From positions 37,647,754 to 37,711,753 of the forward strand of contig OV884011.1 of NCBI GenBank assembly GCA_930367205.1: a stretch of DNA of 64,000 nucleotides, given 5' to 3'. A program made the translations under genes and the position numbers. Shown here one piece after another: positions 42,401 to 55,999 of the stretch (its first letter is position 1; every line of letters starts with the position of its first letter). Source of the stretch: Acanthosoma haemorrhoidale (Eukaryota > Arthropoda > Insecta > Hemiptera > Acanthosomatidae). The notes under the pieces are model-generated. The model did no database searches. It saw only the letters and a list, made by a program, of their open reading frames with translations, and was not told the origin of the DNA.

Positions 42401-44080
42401 TGATCATGTTCATTATGATAGCAAAACTATCGGCACGTTTTGTTATAATGAGCGATTATTGTAAGCTTGTTTTTGCGGATCATATTCCCACCATTTCTAG
42501 AAAATGTATGTTAAACCTAAACACTCATGGTGAATCTGAATAATTCCGCCCGAACTCATATACCGCGCATACCATTCATAGAAACTTGCTAACTTAAGAG
42601 AGTTTCAAGAGAAATGACTCCCGTGGTATTACGAAGGTTTATGTGTCAGCAATCACGGGGGGAACTTTAAGTTTAAATGCTTTCAAGAGGTGATTTAAGA
42701 AATCTCTTATGTCAGCGAACCAAGACCGACATTCAACTTACACTCACCCCCATTGTTCTATTTTAACAATAAAACTAATCAACATATTCGAAGGTATTGT
42801 GTTCAATATATCTTTAAAATTTATGGACTAGTGAATAATTTTGAAGAGCACCATTGTAGTCCAATTTGGACGTGAATTTTTTAATTGTTGTTTGAAGCAT
42901 TTCCTCAACATGATGGTTCGCTGTCGAGTTATTCGAGCAATCTTTATTATTGTTTTTTACCACCTAAAATATTTATTTATTTTTTTGGGCTAAATTGTAT
43001 ATTATGAAAAATAAATAAATAGTAGAGCGAACCCACATAATTTTGTTACCGATATTAATCGAATTACTGCAAATTCAATGCTGTGCATCTGAGTTGTAAC
43101 TTGCGACAACTTGAGTTAGCAATTTTTTTCCATACTTTCAACATAATTATATTTTAACCAATGTGAATGTAACTAAACTGTTAAAGCATCTTTTGTATCC
43201 CTCTTTTACTGCGGATTATGACTAATAGCGGGAATAGTGACTTCTTTTAGATCACGATTGGCAATAAGCGGGGGAATTCTCTCCTTCGGAACCAAACTTT
43301 TTTTTTTTACATAATCATATAGTCACGTACAGAAACTTTTTATTCATATTGTTGTCTTATCTGTAAATAAATTCAGATTGTAATAAAACTATTCGTGACT
43401 TATACAGAACACTTGAAACCACCGTTGAATGTCGATTGTGCTACTATCTAGTACCAGGATTCCGCAGACAAGTCAAACTTCAAATCCTGATCGCTAGCAG
43501 GCAGGGAGATATTCTGTTCGGTATTCGTGACACGCTGAGCTATTCATTACCTGTCAATAAAACAGACAATACGAAATACCTGCCCAAAAGTAGAGCCTCT
43601 CCCACGGCAATCGGGGACGATATATTTGGCATGCTTAATTAAGAGAAGCGAGTAATAGTAGTCCGAGATACTTCGTCCGGGGTCGTGTGATAGAAAATAG
43701 AAAAAAGAAAAAACTTTATCAAAGCGCTGACTCAGTTAGCTTTCAATTAGCTATGACGTAGCGGCTTAGAGCATCCCCGGTCTCTCCCTTGCCCGGGAAC
43801 CTACACATTACAAATTCTCAAACCGGCTATAAGCGTGTTAATTATGAATCAGATCATTAATCACAATGATCAAATGGGATTTTTCTTAAAAGATTTAAAA
43901 TTTTTTTTAGCGTTAGAGTTATTCATCCGATTATTTTTAACAATTATTAACCTAAGAAAACTGAGATACATCTGAAAGTATAATGTATATTATACATTCA
44001 TTATCTAAACATGTTTAAAAGTAATGGGGCTAACCTTATGAATCATAAGTTAAATATTCTTTGTAGAGGAGAGTCTTTTG
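39451..44080. other. Intergenic or 5'-intronic DNA, no gene recognised
   Basis: Mostly AT-rich. Patches with more CpG (41.7, 42.5, 43.4-43.8 kb) have no readable protein homology. The segment 43735-43805 (GTAGCGGCTTAGAGCATCCC, GCCCGGGAACC) looks vaguely tRNA-like but lacks a consistent fold. Confidence 0.35.
40341..40380. repeat. 20-bp exact tandem duplication
   Basis: TTTATAGCCATCAATAATTT occurs twice in direct succession (40341-40360, 40361-40380). Confidence 0.95.
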
Positions 44081-44084
44081 TAAG

Positions 44085-45193
44085 AAAAGAAAGAAAAGCT
44101 TTATTATGAAGTACAAGCAAAACACTGGTATATACAAATATTAAGAGCTATGTTACTACATACTGGGTGGAATGTGTGGGAACAAGTGAGGTCTGGGGCT
44201 AAAGCTGAGACATATATGTATAAGAAAAGGGTAGTTCCGGAAAATGGGAGGGAGGTCTTGGAGGGATGCGGTCGCTTACTTAAAAAAAAACAGGAACCAT
44301 CAGTGACTTCCATGAAGTCACGAGGCAGGTAAACAGTAGAAGGGGCTTACTTCTACTTTTAGCACTATATATATTCTTAGCATTATATAACTACTGACTT
44401 AAAACTAACAACAAAATCTTAACCTAATTTCCCCCGACAGTCTGTTCCCATTTATTCAGGAAGGGTGGCGGGGCATAGTGTAAAACACTGGGTTTGTTAG
44501 ATGCTGCAACGAGTCAAAAAGTTGATGTGTTTCCGGTGGATGAACTCACCCACCGACGGTACACCAAGCAGTTGGTGCAGGTCGGCGTTTATTAACCTCT
44601 TGAAAGAGGTATCTGACCACTTTTCACATGATCCCATCCTGAAATTGTTGGTGACTTAGCTGCTTTGTCAGTCAAGTGTGGATATAGTGTGGCACCGTAC
44701 AGCAGAGCTGGCCGGAGGACACATTCATATATCATCATTTTGAGACGAAGGACAGTTGGGTGAAGTTAGCAAGTGGCGGAGCTAGTAAGATCTGTGTCGT
44801 AGTTTTTCTATTTTGTTACTAACATGAGTAGAGAAATGGAGATGCCAATCCATTTTGATACCCAGATAGTGCCGGCCAGGTCTCTTGCACTCTTTGTATA
44901 CTATTGTACAGGATTTTTGTAAGGCTTTTTTTCCCTTTTGGGGGGAGAAGATTACGCAGTCGGTCTTCTCGGCGTTTACGCTGATGTTTAACTTACGCAG
45001 TCTGTCACTGACAACGTTACAAACTGACTCGGCCTGTGTAAGAGCTCTTAGTGAAGTCATGCTGCTGTTGTATACTGCAATGTCACCAGCAAAAGCCACC
45101 CGTTGTAGAAATTCCTCGCTAATTACATCCTTGGTAATTAAACTTTCACTCTTCCTGCGAGATCGTGAAATGATAATTAAAGGGGTTGAGTGA
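44085..45193 (-). mobile_element. LINE relic: reverse transcriptase C-terminal part and 3' UTR
   Basis: The minus strand at 45193-44782 encodes a non-LTR reverse transcriptase piece: LITKDVISEEFLQRVAFAGD, ALTQAESVCNVVSDRLRKLN, AEKTDCVIFSPQK, and GRHYLGIKMDWHLHF for the 'YLGv.lD..l.f..H' motif. The catalytic 'F/YADD' motif reads FAGD, losing one metal-binding Asp. After a frameshift, MMIYECVLRPALLYGATLYP (about 44740-44680) is the usual 'thumb' region. The 3' UTR runs to AATAAAGC at 44103. The 5' part of the element is missing (truncated, as LINEs often are). Confidence 0.8.
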
Positions 45194-45966
45194 CGAAATC
45201 AACGATCTTTACGATTTTTTACGAAACCGAGTCGGGCCTAAGAAGCAAGTTATGTGAAATGACAAAGGATAAAGAACCAACTCAATTCTTCTATATGTCC
45301 TAGGCACAGTTAGAACGTAAGTTTTTACTACGCGCAACGGCTTTCACCAGCTCAGGCTACCGTTCTCAGGTGCACCACGCTGAGATGTTTAGCCGCGACA
45401 CCTAGTAAAATTGATTTTTTTTCTTTAGCTTTAAAGTAAGAACCCACAAACATCTAACATATGGAATGACATTAGAACTTAATGTGTGACCCATGGGTTA
45501 ATTAGAAGCCTCGCCATTTTTTATATTTAAAACAATTTATTTGTCATTTATTAAACTGGCTAGGTCAGTAAGAGCTCCTTGCGACGGCCCGACAACGTCT
45601 TCATGATTTTATTCTTTTCTCTCAATCCACTACCGTCCAACCATTTTTAGAGGTAATCCAATGTCAACAAGATTCCTCCTACAATATTTGAACGGCTAAT
45701 TTGTTACAAATTAATAACTATTTTTTGTTTGTTTCTTCTATGATATTTTTCAAAAACATGCAGAAGTCTGCTGCACTTTTTCTGTAAAAGCTTGTATATT
45801 ATTTATTTAATTTCATGTAACTTGTCTAAAACGTGATCATCTGTTTTACGATGTGTATCAAAGTCAGTGTGTGGCCCTATACAATTGACAGGAGGTAAAC
45901 AGTGAAGAAACAATAAAGAGAGATACTGACCCCAGTTTTCAAAAGCTTATCAAACGATTGTGATTG

Positions 45967-46115
45967 AATTATTAATTATTAGCCAAGAAGAACATGATCG
46001 AGAGAGGGACTTCAACACGAGACCTCCCAATATCCGATCGGGTGCTCTACCAACTGAGCTAGTTCTGCACGAGTAAGAATTTTGCAAACATGAATCTTCT
46101 TTGGCCAACCTCTCA
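45967..46115 (-). mobile_element. tRNA-derived SINE copy with clear A and B boxes
   Basis: Minus strand: TAGCTCAGTTGGTAGAG (A box, 46061-46045), ATCGGATATTGGGAGGTCT, CGTGTTGAAGTCC (B box, 46019-46007), then TTCTTCTTGGCTAATAATTA. The first ~70 bases look like a tRNA gene (A-box and B-box spacing fits). The head extends past the A box and the tail is the family tail, so this is a SINE, not a working tRNA gene. It is the best preserved head in the window. Confidence 0.75.
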
Positions 46116-49100
46116 CGCAAAGTATATTTATTATTTGCCTAATAATTAATAATAAAAGTGGGGTCTATGCCACAACAAATATGGGCAATATGATTGGGAA
46201 TGATGAAATTAGTACTTAAGTCACTGAAAATCGCAGTATCAACAAATTAAAATATGTAAATATCTTAAACATTAATATAAAAATACGTATGGCCATAGTT
46301 GTATCTCAAAACTTTATTATTAATAATGTTCAATAACTTTATACCATATTCATGTGTTCTCAACTTTGGGGAAAATTCAGAACTTAAAATCTGAATGAAT
46401 AGCTTCTAAGCTGGATAATAAAACCATAAAAGTCTAGGAAATAGTTTAAGGGACATTTAATAATTAATTACTTAAAAACGAAGACACCTTTCTATAGATA
46501 CAAAGGAACACTCGACTATGAAATACAATTACATTCGGCTTCATATTTATTTTGTTTTTTAGTGTAGAGTTGGCACTTCAGCGAGGAATTTGTTATATTT
46601 GATACCTCACTCCTAACCTATTAACCTATAACGGCAGGGGCGCACGAACCCAGAATTGTTTTCGGGGAGTGGGATTTAATAAGAAGAGGCAGGTAAGCAC
46701 TGCTGATTACTACAGATTTATTTGTTGTGCTTAAAATTTTGAAAACGGATTTAAAGTGTCTATAATTGCCAACTAGTTATTATAGCCTTATCTCATCTCC
46801 CCCTTGCGTATGCCACTGTTTAACGGAGGCAAATTAGGCCACTACCTATAGATTAAAGAATATTTAAACAGTTAAAGACACCAAAGGTCTCTGAAACGTG
46901 TAATTACCCGACGAATGAAAGAGTACCAAGAAAATGATCTAATATTTACTTATATATATTACATTTTACTGTTGACGTATATGAGTTATTGGTAAGTACT
47001 TTATACATCTTACTGTGTAATTAGCAATGCATTGTATTTGAATACCCCCACTTACTTATAAAATTACTTTTAAAATAAAGTGCTTTTACTTTCAGAAACT
47101 ATATATATACATATAGCCACTAACAATGAAAACACATCTCAAATTACTTCGGATAGCTGTATGATAGATATTCATCTTAATTTTTAATATGTAATGTCTT
47201 AATAAGAATATGTCAGTAAAAACTGCAATATTAAAAAAAGTTTCTTCCTAGAAACCTAGACCAACTTTTAACACCGGACTTTAAAAGCTTCTCGAACTGG
47301 AACAATGGTTTTACTACTAGGTGGTGTTGGAAATACAGTGGCTATAAAATAGAGAAAACTAAACATAAAAAAAGTCAAGAGAATTACCGGATAATGGAGT
47401 TGAAAGGGCACAATAATGTGAGAAAAGAAAAATGGGTAAGAAATAAGCGCATTGAGGTTGGTTCGAAACGACTAACTTTTAGCATGACTAGTGGTGGAAA
47501 CGACATTAAAATGGAGTACTGACGTACAGAATCTATGATGATGAATTTGACATTTAAGGCCCTGACTAAGGGATTCTCTCCTTGGTTAAGGATACAGTCT
47601 AGCAGACAGAATGGAAAATTCTTAACTTTTGCGCTTTTTAAACTTACAGTTGAGATGCTTTTCAAGATTTGTAAAGCGGAATACCTCCATTTATGGTGCC
47701 AGTTTCTCTGAAGAGTAAGGTGAATGATGACTAGTAGCCTTTTTTTTGTTATATCGGTTATGATCTAAATTGCAATTAAAATATTTATAAGCGAAGAAGA
47801 GGACGCTGACAAAACAATGTCTTTTTTTTAAGTGCTTATAACAAGACCGTAAGATTGTGATGCGTCACATAATTGGTATTTTTACGGCTACGAAAACGAT
47901 TCGTGTTTTCATAGTACAAAAATTACATACCTATTAATCCAGACTTCAAAACCTTTTTGACACTCAAAATTGTATTTTCTGAAGTATCCTTGCAGCCAAT
48001 TTTACTTTAATGCCTTTTATCTAAACTTGGCCCTTAGAAAAATTTTTTTGTTAGATGTTAAATAGTTTGTTAGCTGGGACTTGAGAAATACAAAGTTAGC
48101 GATAATAAACGGACATTAAGTTCGCCTTTTTTTCTGTTGTTTTTACATGCTTCCCTTGATTTTATAGCATATTTCGAGGTGCTGTGGAATATACTTTTAA
48201 AACTTCAGATTGGACAGTTTTCGCGAATACAACAAGCGAAAGTATACCCACTTATAGAGCATTTATTAGCACAATAAATAAAATACTCAACACTGTTAAA
48301 TAAAACCAACAATAAACCGAAAAAGCTGACAAAAACATCCCGAACCCAATTCGACAATAATTCACTCAAGTGCTACAAATCCCCTTCAAATACTTCAAAT
48401 AGGAAAAATCCAGTGACCGGAACAATCTATTCACTGATGAGTAACGTTTATTATTCGAAACAGTTATTAGATCACTCACATGAATAACAATCCGTTACTC
48501 TCTGATTAATGTTTAAGTACTTGTCGAGTAATATATAACTAGATACGCTGAGGAAAGGTACTGATTAATCATTTAGTTGCCGAGAAACGAAGATTTAGAT
48601 ATTATAAATATATTTTTATAATGTCATTGCATGGCATTCAAGAGGTTTTTTCCCCCTTCAAATGTCACTAAATGGCACCTATTTTTTCATATTAAATCAA
48701 TTTTTCATATCCAAGTACAATGGCTAAAAAATATTAAATCCATTGCGGAGGTCATTAAGATAAGGGGTCAAAGGTTTTCAACTGTATGTAAGTATGTATA
48801 TTGTACGATAACGGTTTTATCATTTTTATCAATTTTACCAACAATCTGAAATTTTATAACCATGTTCCCTAACCCCTTGAAATATGATATTAATTATTGG
48901 TTAAAATATACTAACGGGAAGTATGAAAATTAAAATGAGAAAAACGCACGCCCCGTAATAATGAACAGCGAGGCTCCTGTGATCCACGGATCAACTAGTT
49001 GCCGAGCTCCACGATAACGGTGTACTAAAATGACTCAATCGTTCTGAAATATTTAAATGAATCAGAAGCTTTTAAGGATCCCTAATGTTGTGATTTCCTT

Positions 49101-49844
49101 TCGAATTAAATATTGTTATCCGTGACGCTACAACTCGATGACGCACAGTGGGGTAGAGGCGGAAAAAAAATAATTTTCCGAAAGTGAAATTTTTGATAGG
49201 TTGGTGGTGCTTGTTTTCGACACTTAATGAGCGAGAAAAAAATATTTAGGGTGTGTAAACACCACTTAAATGTGATAAATCGTATATTTTATTAAAATTA
49301 CATCAATTTTTCAAACATTTGCTCAACTCAAGAGGTTCGTTTCTAAAATGATTTACCACAATATTGTATCTGTATAAGTATATGAGTATTCAACACATGC
49401 ACTGGTTGGACATGCAATCGTATTGAAACGTAATTTTGAGCACATACTAACGGTTTTCCACGATCATCCCACGTTTTAAAAACCTCCGGGTTCCTGCCCG
49501 CTTCGGAATGGTTTATTTAGGTTTTACATAAGGTCATGCAATAGCCCTGTGAATTTTAGTTTCCTATTCCTGTCTATCTGATCCCAACACCATTCTAAAG
49601 AACACACACAAATAATAACAATAATAAGACATTGTTGATTCTTTAATTGTTGATTCTTCATTGTTGAGCCTCATAAATAGGATTATCATTGACATTACAG
49701 GTCAATTACATACTTGACGTTGTCAGTGTGTTTCCGAAATGGAATCCATCACAATAAAATATAGTAATCTCGCTGAATGAATCGATGAAATGAATGTTCA
49801 TTTGCTGAGTCATTAAAAAAAGTTTTAATATAATATTTTATAAT
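46116..49844. other. Intergenic DNA, no gene recognised
   Basis: No conserved coding sequence seen. ORFs at 47665-47384 (minus) and 48631-48849 (plus) show no known motif. Confidence 0.35.
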
Positions 49845-49849
49845 TTTTT

Positions 49850-50550
49850 TAGTTCCATTCCTCTTCCTGCATCCGAGACAGTACGGTATTTAGGCTTTTA
49901 TCTCGATAAAAGGCTGACATGCAACCCACACACTAGGCTAAAAAGAGAAGAACTTAACAGAAGCTTTGGACAACTACTTCGAAGGACATCCCATCAATAT
50001 TCCCCAGATCTCTAGGGGACAGCAAAAAAGTCAAATATCAAGCGTATCCAATCCTTTCAATCAAAAGTCCTGAGATTAATAGTAAATGCCCCTTATTACA
50101 TCAGCAAAAAAACCCTTCATAATAATCTTAATATACCCTACATTCTTGAACTCATTCCTTCCATGTTCATAAAATTCCATAAGAACCTATCCAACCATTC
50201 TAATCCCCTAGCAAATTCATCCCTACAGCCTCCTCGGAGACTAAAACGTGGCCTCGTGACCTGCTATAAATACTGACAGTTGGAGTCCTGGCAATAGCCA
50301 GTTTCTCCAATTATGTCCTGAGCGTCTGTGGCTTTCGCGCTCTTGGTCAGCCTCCACTGGTTCTTATAAAGTGACGGAGGAGCGTGGGGGACCTCCAAAG
50401 ACTCCGCTTCCTATTTCGCATGCGAGGGAGGTGACAACCATGTGGACTTGGTACGTCTCTGGGCTGTTTGTAAATACTGTATGAATGAGCAGATCATTTA
50501 TCACCATTCCTTATAAGACAGATTGTACCTTTTTCATAATAAAGTTGTTT
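49850..50550 (+). mobile_element. jockey-like LINE relic: RT C-terminus and 3' UTR
   Basis: A plus-strand frame from about 49862 to the TGA at 50274 reads ASETVRYLGFYLDKRLTCNP, HTRLKREELNRSFGQLLRR, then GTAKKSNIKRIQSFQSKVLR, LIVNAPYYISKKTLHNNLNI and RRLKRGLVTCYKY. This is the end of a jockey-type ORF2. The frame holds one internal TAG, where the family has Trp of 'WG-AKKSN', and lacks about 25-30 residues before it, without frameshift. The 3' UTR ends near AATAAAG (50538). 5'-truncated. Confidence 0.85.
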
Positions 50551-50999
50551 TTATATTTAATAATATATTATTGATATCAGTAAATAGGGAACGAAATGTT
50601 ACTTCTTTATACTTCCTTTTATCGAGCCTTCGGCCATCGATTATTAAAAAAAAACACATAATTTTAAGATAAAGTTTGATAGAATTAACTAATCCAAGAT
50701 GATTTTTGCAGCAAAATATGCACAAAAAATATCTGTAAAACTACCTAACTTCCCTCTAATTACTCGTTGTAAATTGACCACCGAGAACAAGAATCGTGAA
50801 AAACTAGACCAAGGGAAATGGGAAATCTGTCATAATGGCAGAGCGACTGAAGATATCGTTGCAGTATACAATAGTAAATGAAACACAGAAGACAGTTAAA
50901 GTCCATAATTAAATAAACAATTAGTCAATGTAAACCATGATATAGATTATATAAGCAAAAGATTTAAACAAGAATTTTTTGTAGTTTATTAAAGTCAAT

Positions 51000-51300
51000 A
51001 ATGTTTTAAAATACTTCATTAGTATATTTCATCAGTGTCACTGAGAACCTCTACGAGGAGTTCCCTGTAAAATATCTTAAACCCCTGGTTCGTCTTTTTT
51101 AGTCAGTTCCTAAGCCCCAAAAGAATTCCATTAACAAACCCAATATAGCTCTTAGATGGGACCAGACAGACCAACCTCAGATACCTAATCATAGGCTTCA
51201 AAAGGTTCTGACCCATTTCTCAAAGGGCAGGCTTTAGGGCACTCGACAAGTAATGGCTGCCTAACTGGACCCGTAGGTTCCACTGAGATAGCCCTTCATC
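51000..51300 (-). mobile_element. Possible LINE 3'-end fragment
   Basis: The minus strand reads pieces such as KACPLRNGSEPFEA and RYLRLVCLVPSKSYIGFVNG ILLGLRN-stop, reminiscent of the 'HLL.eCP.....R........LL.FI' C-terminus of some LINE ORF2 proteins, with stops and frame changes. Weak. Confidence 0.2.
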
Positions 51301-53487
51301 CCTTTCATAACCTACAATATTATTAATAGCGTTGTAAAATCGATAGGGTTTAATTATGGGCTGATTCTGTTAATTGGGTTTTAGGTTCAGTGGCGTATTA
51401 ATTATGACAAGGACTGATAGGTTTTGTGAGTGCAATCAACCATCATTTCTCTCAGTTCAATTACTAATAACTAATTAAAAAAATGCCATTTTTGCTAATC
51501 CCTGGTTGTTGCCAATATCCTAATGGATAGGGCCTACTTTTATTCAGGTATCGGTTGTCTATCTGAATGTTTTGCGGAATTTTTTTCAAAAATAAATCAC
51601 CTACGCTTTTTCCAGATCAGAAAAATTTATAATTTAAAGTTTTATGATTTTTTAACTGTCGTTAAACACACATTAGAGACAACGCATTTTTTTTTTCAAT
51701 GTAATATCATATATTCCGATAATTTTCATACCGTACTTTATAGATTTTTTTTTTTTTTAATATTATGATTTATTTGAAAATTCGTTAGTTTGTTAAAAGG
51801 ACGATATCCAGTTGTTTGATCAGAAATTTTTAATTTTAGCTGTTAAACCACTCTTGCACCGAAAATCGCAATTCGTTTTAGAACAAATAAAACAAAAATG
51901 TAAATTATACCTAAAATATGGCCCAAAAAATTACATGGTTGTTAGCGAAGAGAATATCTTTGAATTTATTTTTCAGGTTTCCATTGTGTCCTTAGCAAAG
52001 GGGAAAAATTAATCTATAAAATCTTAAATAGCTATTTTTTTACTATTATTTTTTGCGGACACGAACTAATAACATACCGTATGACAGGCACACGAAAGAA
52101 GACTCCCACCTTTATATGACAAAGTAGAACCTCTCCCTGCGGGATCGACAATTATTTTGTACCACGATGTTTGGTTTGAACTACAATTGGGTGGATGACA
52201 GTTATAGTTTGATGAAAATTAAACTTGAAAATTATTTCTGTTAACTCAATTAGTAGTACAAGTCCTTCAATATCATAATTGATATAAAATTATTTAATAT
52301 ATATTAAATGATAATATAAAATATAATATATATCTAATTAATTAATAAATGTCACATAGTCTTTTCTGTAGGACTATAATTTATCATTACTATACACGAT
52401 TTATTTATTAGATATTGTATGAAGCTGTATAGTAGTTATTTATTGTGGTGATAAACCAATCTTTTTCATTCATTTTTTTCATCAGGCAAGAAATGTCCAC
52501 TCTAAAGGCAAATAAAACTAATAATACCGTTATATTATTACTTAAAAAATGATATTGAAACTGAACCAAGTGAGCATTCGCGAGAAATGTCCCTTGACAC
52601 GGTTCCAGCGAGGTCTAGGACGCTGCAGACATACTTGGCGAAAACAGCTCGATACTACAGACCCTGGCCATATAAAACTTAATTACATAATATATTTATT
52701 AAACTTATTAATATATTTTATATAACTCGAAATTTATTGACCAAGTAAGATATTTTTGTTTATTGACAACCATTATTTACTATCATTAATCAACTAATTG
52801 TGAAAACTTGGAGTTCTTTTTTTTAGTAATTTGGCCTAAGTTTTACCTATCATTGCGTGCTAGTGCTTTTATCGCTACACATCACGATGAATCCCTCAAA
52901 CAATCGATAATCCACATTAGAATAAAATAACTTATTTATATTAATAAACAAGTAGCTTCATAAATTTATTCCCTGAAATTTATTATCCTTGGTTTTTCTT
53001 ACAACAGTTGTCCTTTCTCTTCAGAAACTTCCGAGTCTCCTGTAATGGCGGACAGATATAAGAAGAATAAAGGACAGAGAAGAAAGTCAAGGAAAAGAAT
53101 ACCTTCAATATATTTACTTAAATACATTAAATTTTAAAAGTGTGTTTTTGTGATTTGATTTTATTATCACTTGGATGTCAAAAGAGGATGGCTATGAATT
53201 ACCATAAATTAATGGACAAATCGGTTTTGAAAAAATTAGTCTATTTCAAGACGAGTACTTCTTTTAATCGAGTTTTTTTCAATAATACCAAACACCAAGT
53301 ACTTGGTTGAAGCAAATTGAAAAACGGTCCAGAGGTTGGGGACGTGAACCGTATAAGAAGGCTGGCTATAGATTGAACATAGGGCGCTTTCGTTGCCAGC
53401 TTAAATTGATATGAGAAACAAAATGAAAAACTGCAGTATTTTTCTAATTACGTACATAAATTTTTATGGTTATGTTCCAAAAAAACA

Positions 53488-53590
53488 ACAACAGGTAGTG
53501 ACAGGTGATCTAACAACTGTGCTATCATGTCAAGAACGAAGCTAGCCAATACCAAATTAACCTCTCGTAGACCTCAGAAAAACTACGCCA
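53488..53590 (-). mobile_element. Truncated SINE head
   Basis: The minus strand holds TTTTTCTGAGGTCTACGAGA and ATGATAGCACAGTTGTTAGA (A-box-like), in the same order as the heads of the 37.8 and 39.3 kb copies. No B box or tail. Confidence 0.4.
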
Positions 53591-54599
53591 GAGGGAAATC
53601 TTTCAGGAAACAACTTTTATTAGTAATTATTAATCTAAACATTATGATTTCATAGGAATTTCAAATGTAAATTTGAAGGATATCCACGCCGGTTAAACAA
53701 TATTATACAGCTGATTATTAATGTAGTCGAATTACTTCGTTTGGAGGAAATTCTCTACAGAACAGAGAAAATTAGTATATAACAAGACTTTATTGTAACG
53801 ACCATTGGAGATGGGCGATTTCCCGAGGGAAAGCAGTGGCCGGGCCTGGAGCTAACTGTAACTAAGTAGATAGGTAACAAACAACTGGACAGGAGAGGGG
53901 CTATGCTGGAATAAATATTAACACCAAATATGTAAAAAAAAAATAATTCAATTTTTAGTTTATTCATAGTAGTGAAGAAACTTTTTACACCCAACTCTTT
54001 TTCGGATTAATAGGTTTACTAGGATGACATTCAGATTACACTAATAAATAGTTAAGATGAAACTTAGATTCATCCATAGGTAAACAATATCAATTATTGG
54101 GAAAATTATATTTTTAATAATTATTTGAGAAATAATTGTATCCAGAAGAATAATCATTTTCAGAGAAAGTATATAACACCGACAGTAGAATAAAAAAAAA
54201 ACATCATTATTATAGATCGCTAATTTAATTTAAATTTAAAAATTTGATCCAATTTATATATGTATATTTATTGATAATTAATTATTTAATTATCTACATA
54301 AAACCGGAATAATATGCCTTAAATAAAGGGCTATTTTGAAAGCATAACGCAGTATTAAAATATATTTTATAAAAACAAAATTTACTCTGCCTAATACACT
54401 AAAATGAGATCCCATAAAACAGAGAGGTAAGCAAAATAAAGGCTGTTAGGTCCCTGAGTATAGAAATAAAAATTACACATATTATGAATTATGCACACTA
54501 TGTTTATCTATATGATGATGAACAACAATATAGTGTTTGCCGTTATAGGGAGATTTATCCAATGATGATAATATAGATGGAAGAGAAGCGGCTACCGGA

Positions 54600-54645
54600 G
54601 GTAAAACTGTGGTAGATTCGAACCAGCAGTCCGGTGAACCCTAGG
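54600..54645 (-). mobile_element. tRNA-like B-box fragment
   Basis: The minus strand reads GGACTGCTGGTTCGAATCTA, an intact B box in a T-arm-like context. No A box within tRNA distance. Probably a SINE scrap. Confidence 0.35.
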
Positions 54646-55174
54646 GAATGAAAACAATAATACTAAAAGAAAACTACTCCCGATAGTTGTAGAAAGGGTT
54701 TGAGAGCCCCAACAAATTCGCCCAGTTTACCCTTAATAGAGCGTTTAATAGATTATTCTACCAATGGGAGTTAGATCGCTTGTGTAGGCGCTTTGCGAAA
54801 CATATTACATTCCCATTTGTAGAGGAGTCACACGAATATAAAATTAAACGTTTTAACCAAATTAAACATTTAATTTGTGCAACCATTCACAGTTTATAAA
54901 CATGCGTCCGTAGGGAATTGCTAAGCCTAAAAACAAACATGTATATAAAAGGCAACGTGTTTTGGAATTTTAATATTCATGAAAATTATTAAATCTTTTT
55001 GCATTCAAAATCAATAATACCCATTTCTCCAATGGGCGAACAAACCCTAACAGCCATGCAAACTTACATAATTTACGTGCGGAAGAAAGAAAAAAATATT
55101 GACAGGTTCGGGACTAGAGAACCCTCTTAAACTAACTACTAAACTATTAAAACTTAAACCAGTAGGAATAAATG

Positions 55175-55250
55175 AAGATCTTTGGGATTCGAACTTAGTA
55201 CCTTCTGATTACTGTTAATATGCACTTCTTAACAGCCATCCTTCTCCAAA
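55175..55250 (-). mobile_element. tRNA-like SINE head
   Basis: The minus strand reads GGATGGCTGTTAAGAAGTGC, AGTAATCAGAAGGTAC and AAGTTCGAATCCCA, a tRNA-sized layout with anticodon-arm-like and T-arm-like parts. The D arm is damaged, so a functional tRNA is unlikely. Confidence 0.45.
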
Positions 55251-55279
55251 GATTAGTAATGGTCTCTTCTATCAGGTAT

Positions 55280-55405
55280 GTATTGATAATTATTAGTTGT
55301 CTATGTACCATGTGATCCCACGGGCATAAATTCAAATAATTACTGTAGGCCCGGGACAAGAACCCGGGTTCCATTTGATTATATTTCCAACTGAGCCATC
55401 TTAAC
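55280..55405 (-). mobile_element. tRNA-derived SINE fragment
   Basis: The minus strand reads AAGATGGCTCAGTTGGAAAT (A box), ACCCGGGTTCTTGTCCCGGG (B-box region) and further on ACAACTAATAATTATCAA (tail-like). It lies 30 bp beyond the preceding tRNA-like head, so two heads sit in tandem. Confidence 0.55.
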
Positions 55406-55999
55406 ACTACTTTGTTCTCTTAAACCAACAACTTACACCAGTAGGGTGAAATGCTGCCCTTATCAATTATCAATTTATGAGTATAATTTTTAATTTTTTT
55501 TAAATAGCAGGTTGCGTTGTTAGCGTGAATCCTCGGCCTTGATGATGAGTTGCGGAATGCATGAAGTAGACGGGGTGAAATTGAACGATTTTTTATTGCC
55601 AATATTCAAGTCATATAAAAGGATTATCATAGTTAGAATGACGCCATTTTTGTAGTCCCAATTCTGCTCTATCAAAGTTACACAGGCCGAAGCCCACCGG
55701 CCACGGTGGAATTAGTTAACTATCATGGACACCTCTCATACGCTCAAAGCCATTTGGCGGGTATTAGACGCACATCGTTTATCTTGCCGACGCGATACTC
55801 AGTTTGGAAATTGCTTTTAGTTTTGAACTTCTAAGAAGAACGCTATCACATATTTTAGTAAGAATTTTTGGGCATTGTACCAGCAAGTACCTGCAGTTCG
55901 ATCAGTATAATTTGACTCGAAGTTCAATTCATTTTATAATTATTGTAGCATCAAGAGTTAGAGATCTTGATCACTCTAATGTTTTGTTTTTTCTAATCA

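Noticed and set aside
44885..45193. Plus-strand 102-codon ORF
   Set aside because: Antisense to the LINE reverse transcriptase fragment, which has the readable motifs.
46007..46061. A tRNA gene
   Set aside because: A and B boxes are present, but the sequence continues into the SINE body and tail and the B box is altered (GTGTTGAAGTCC).
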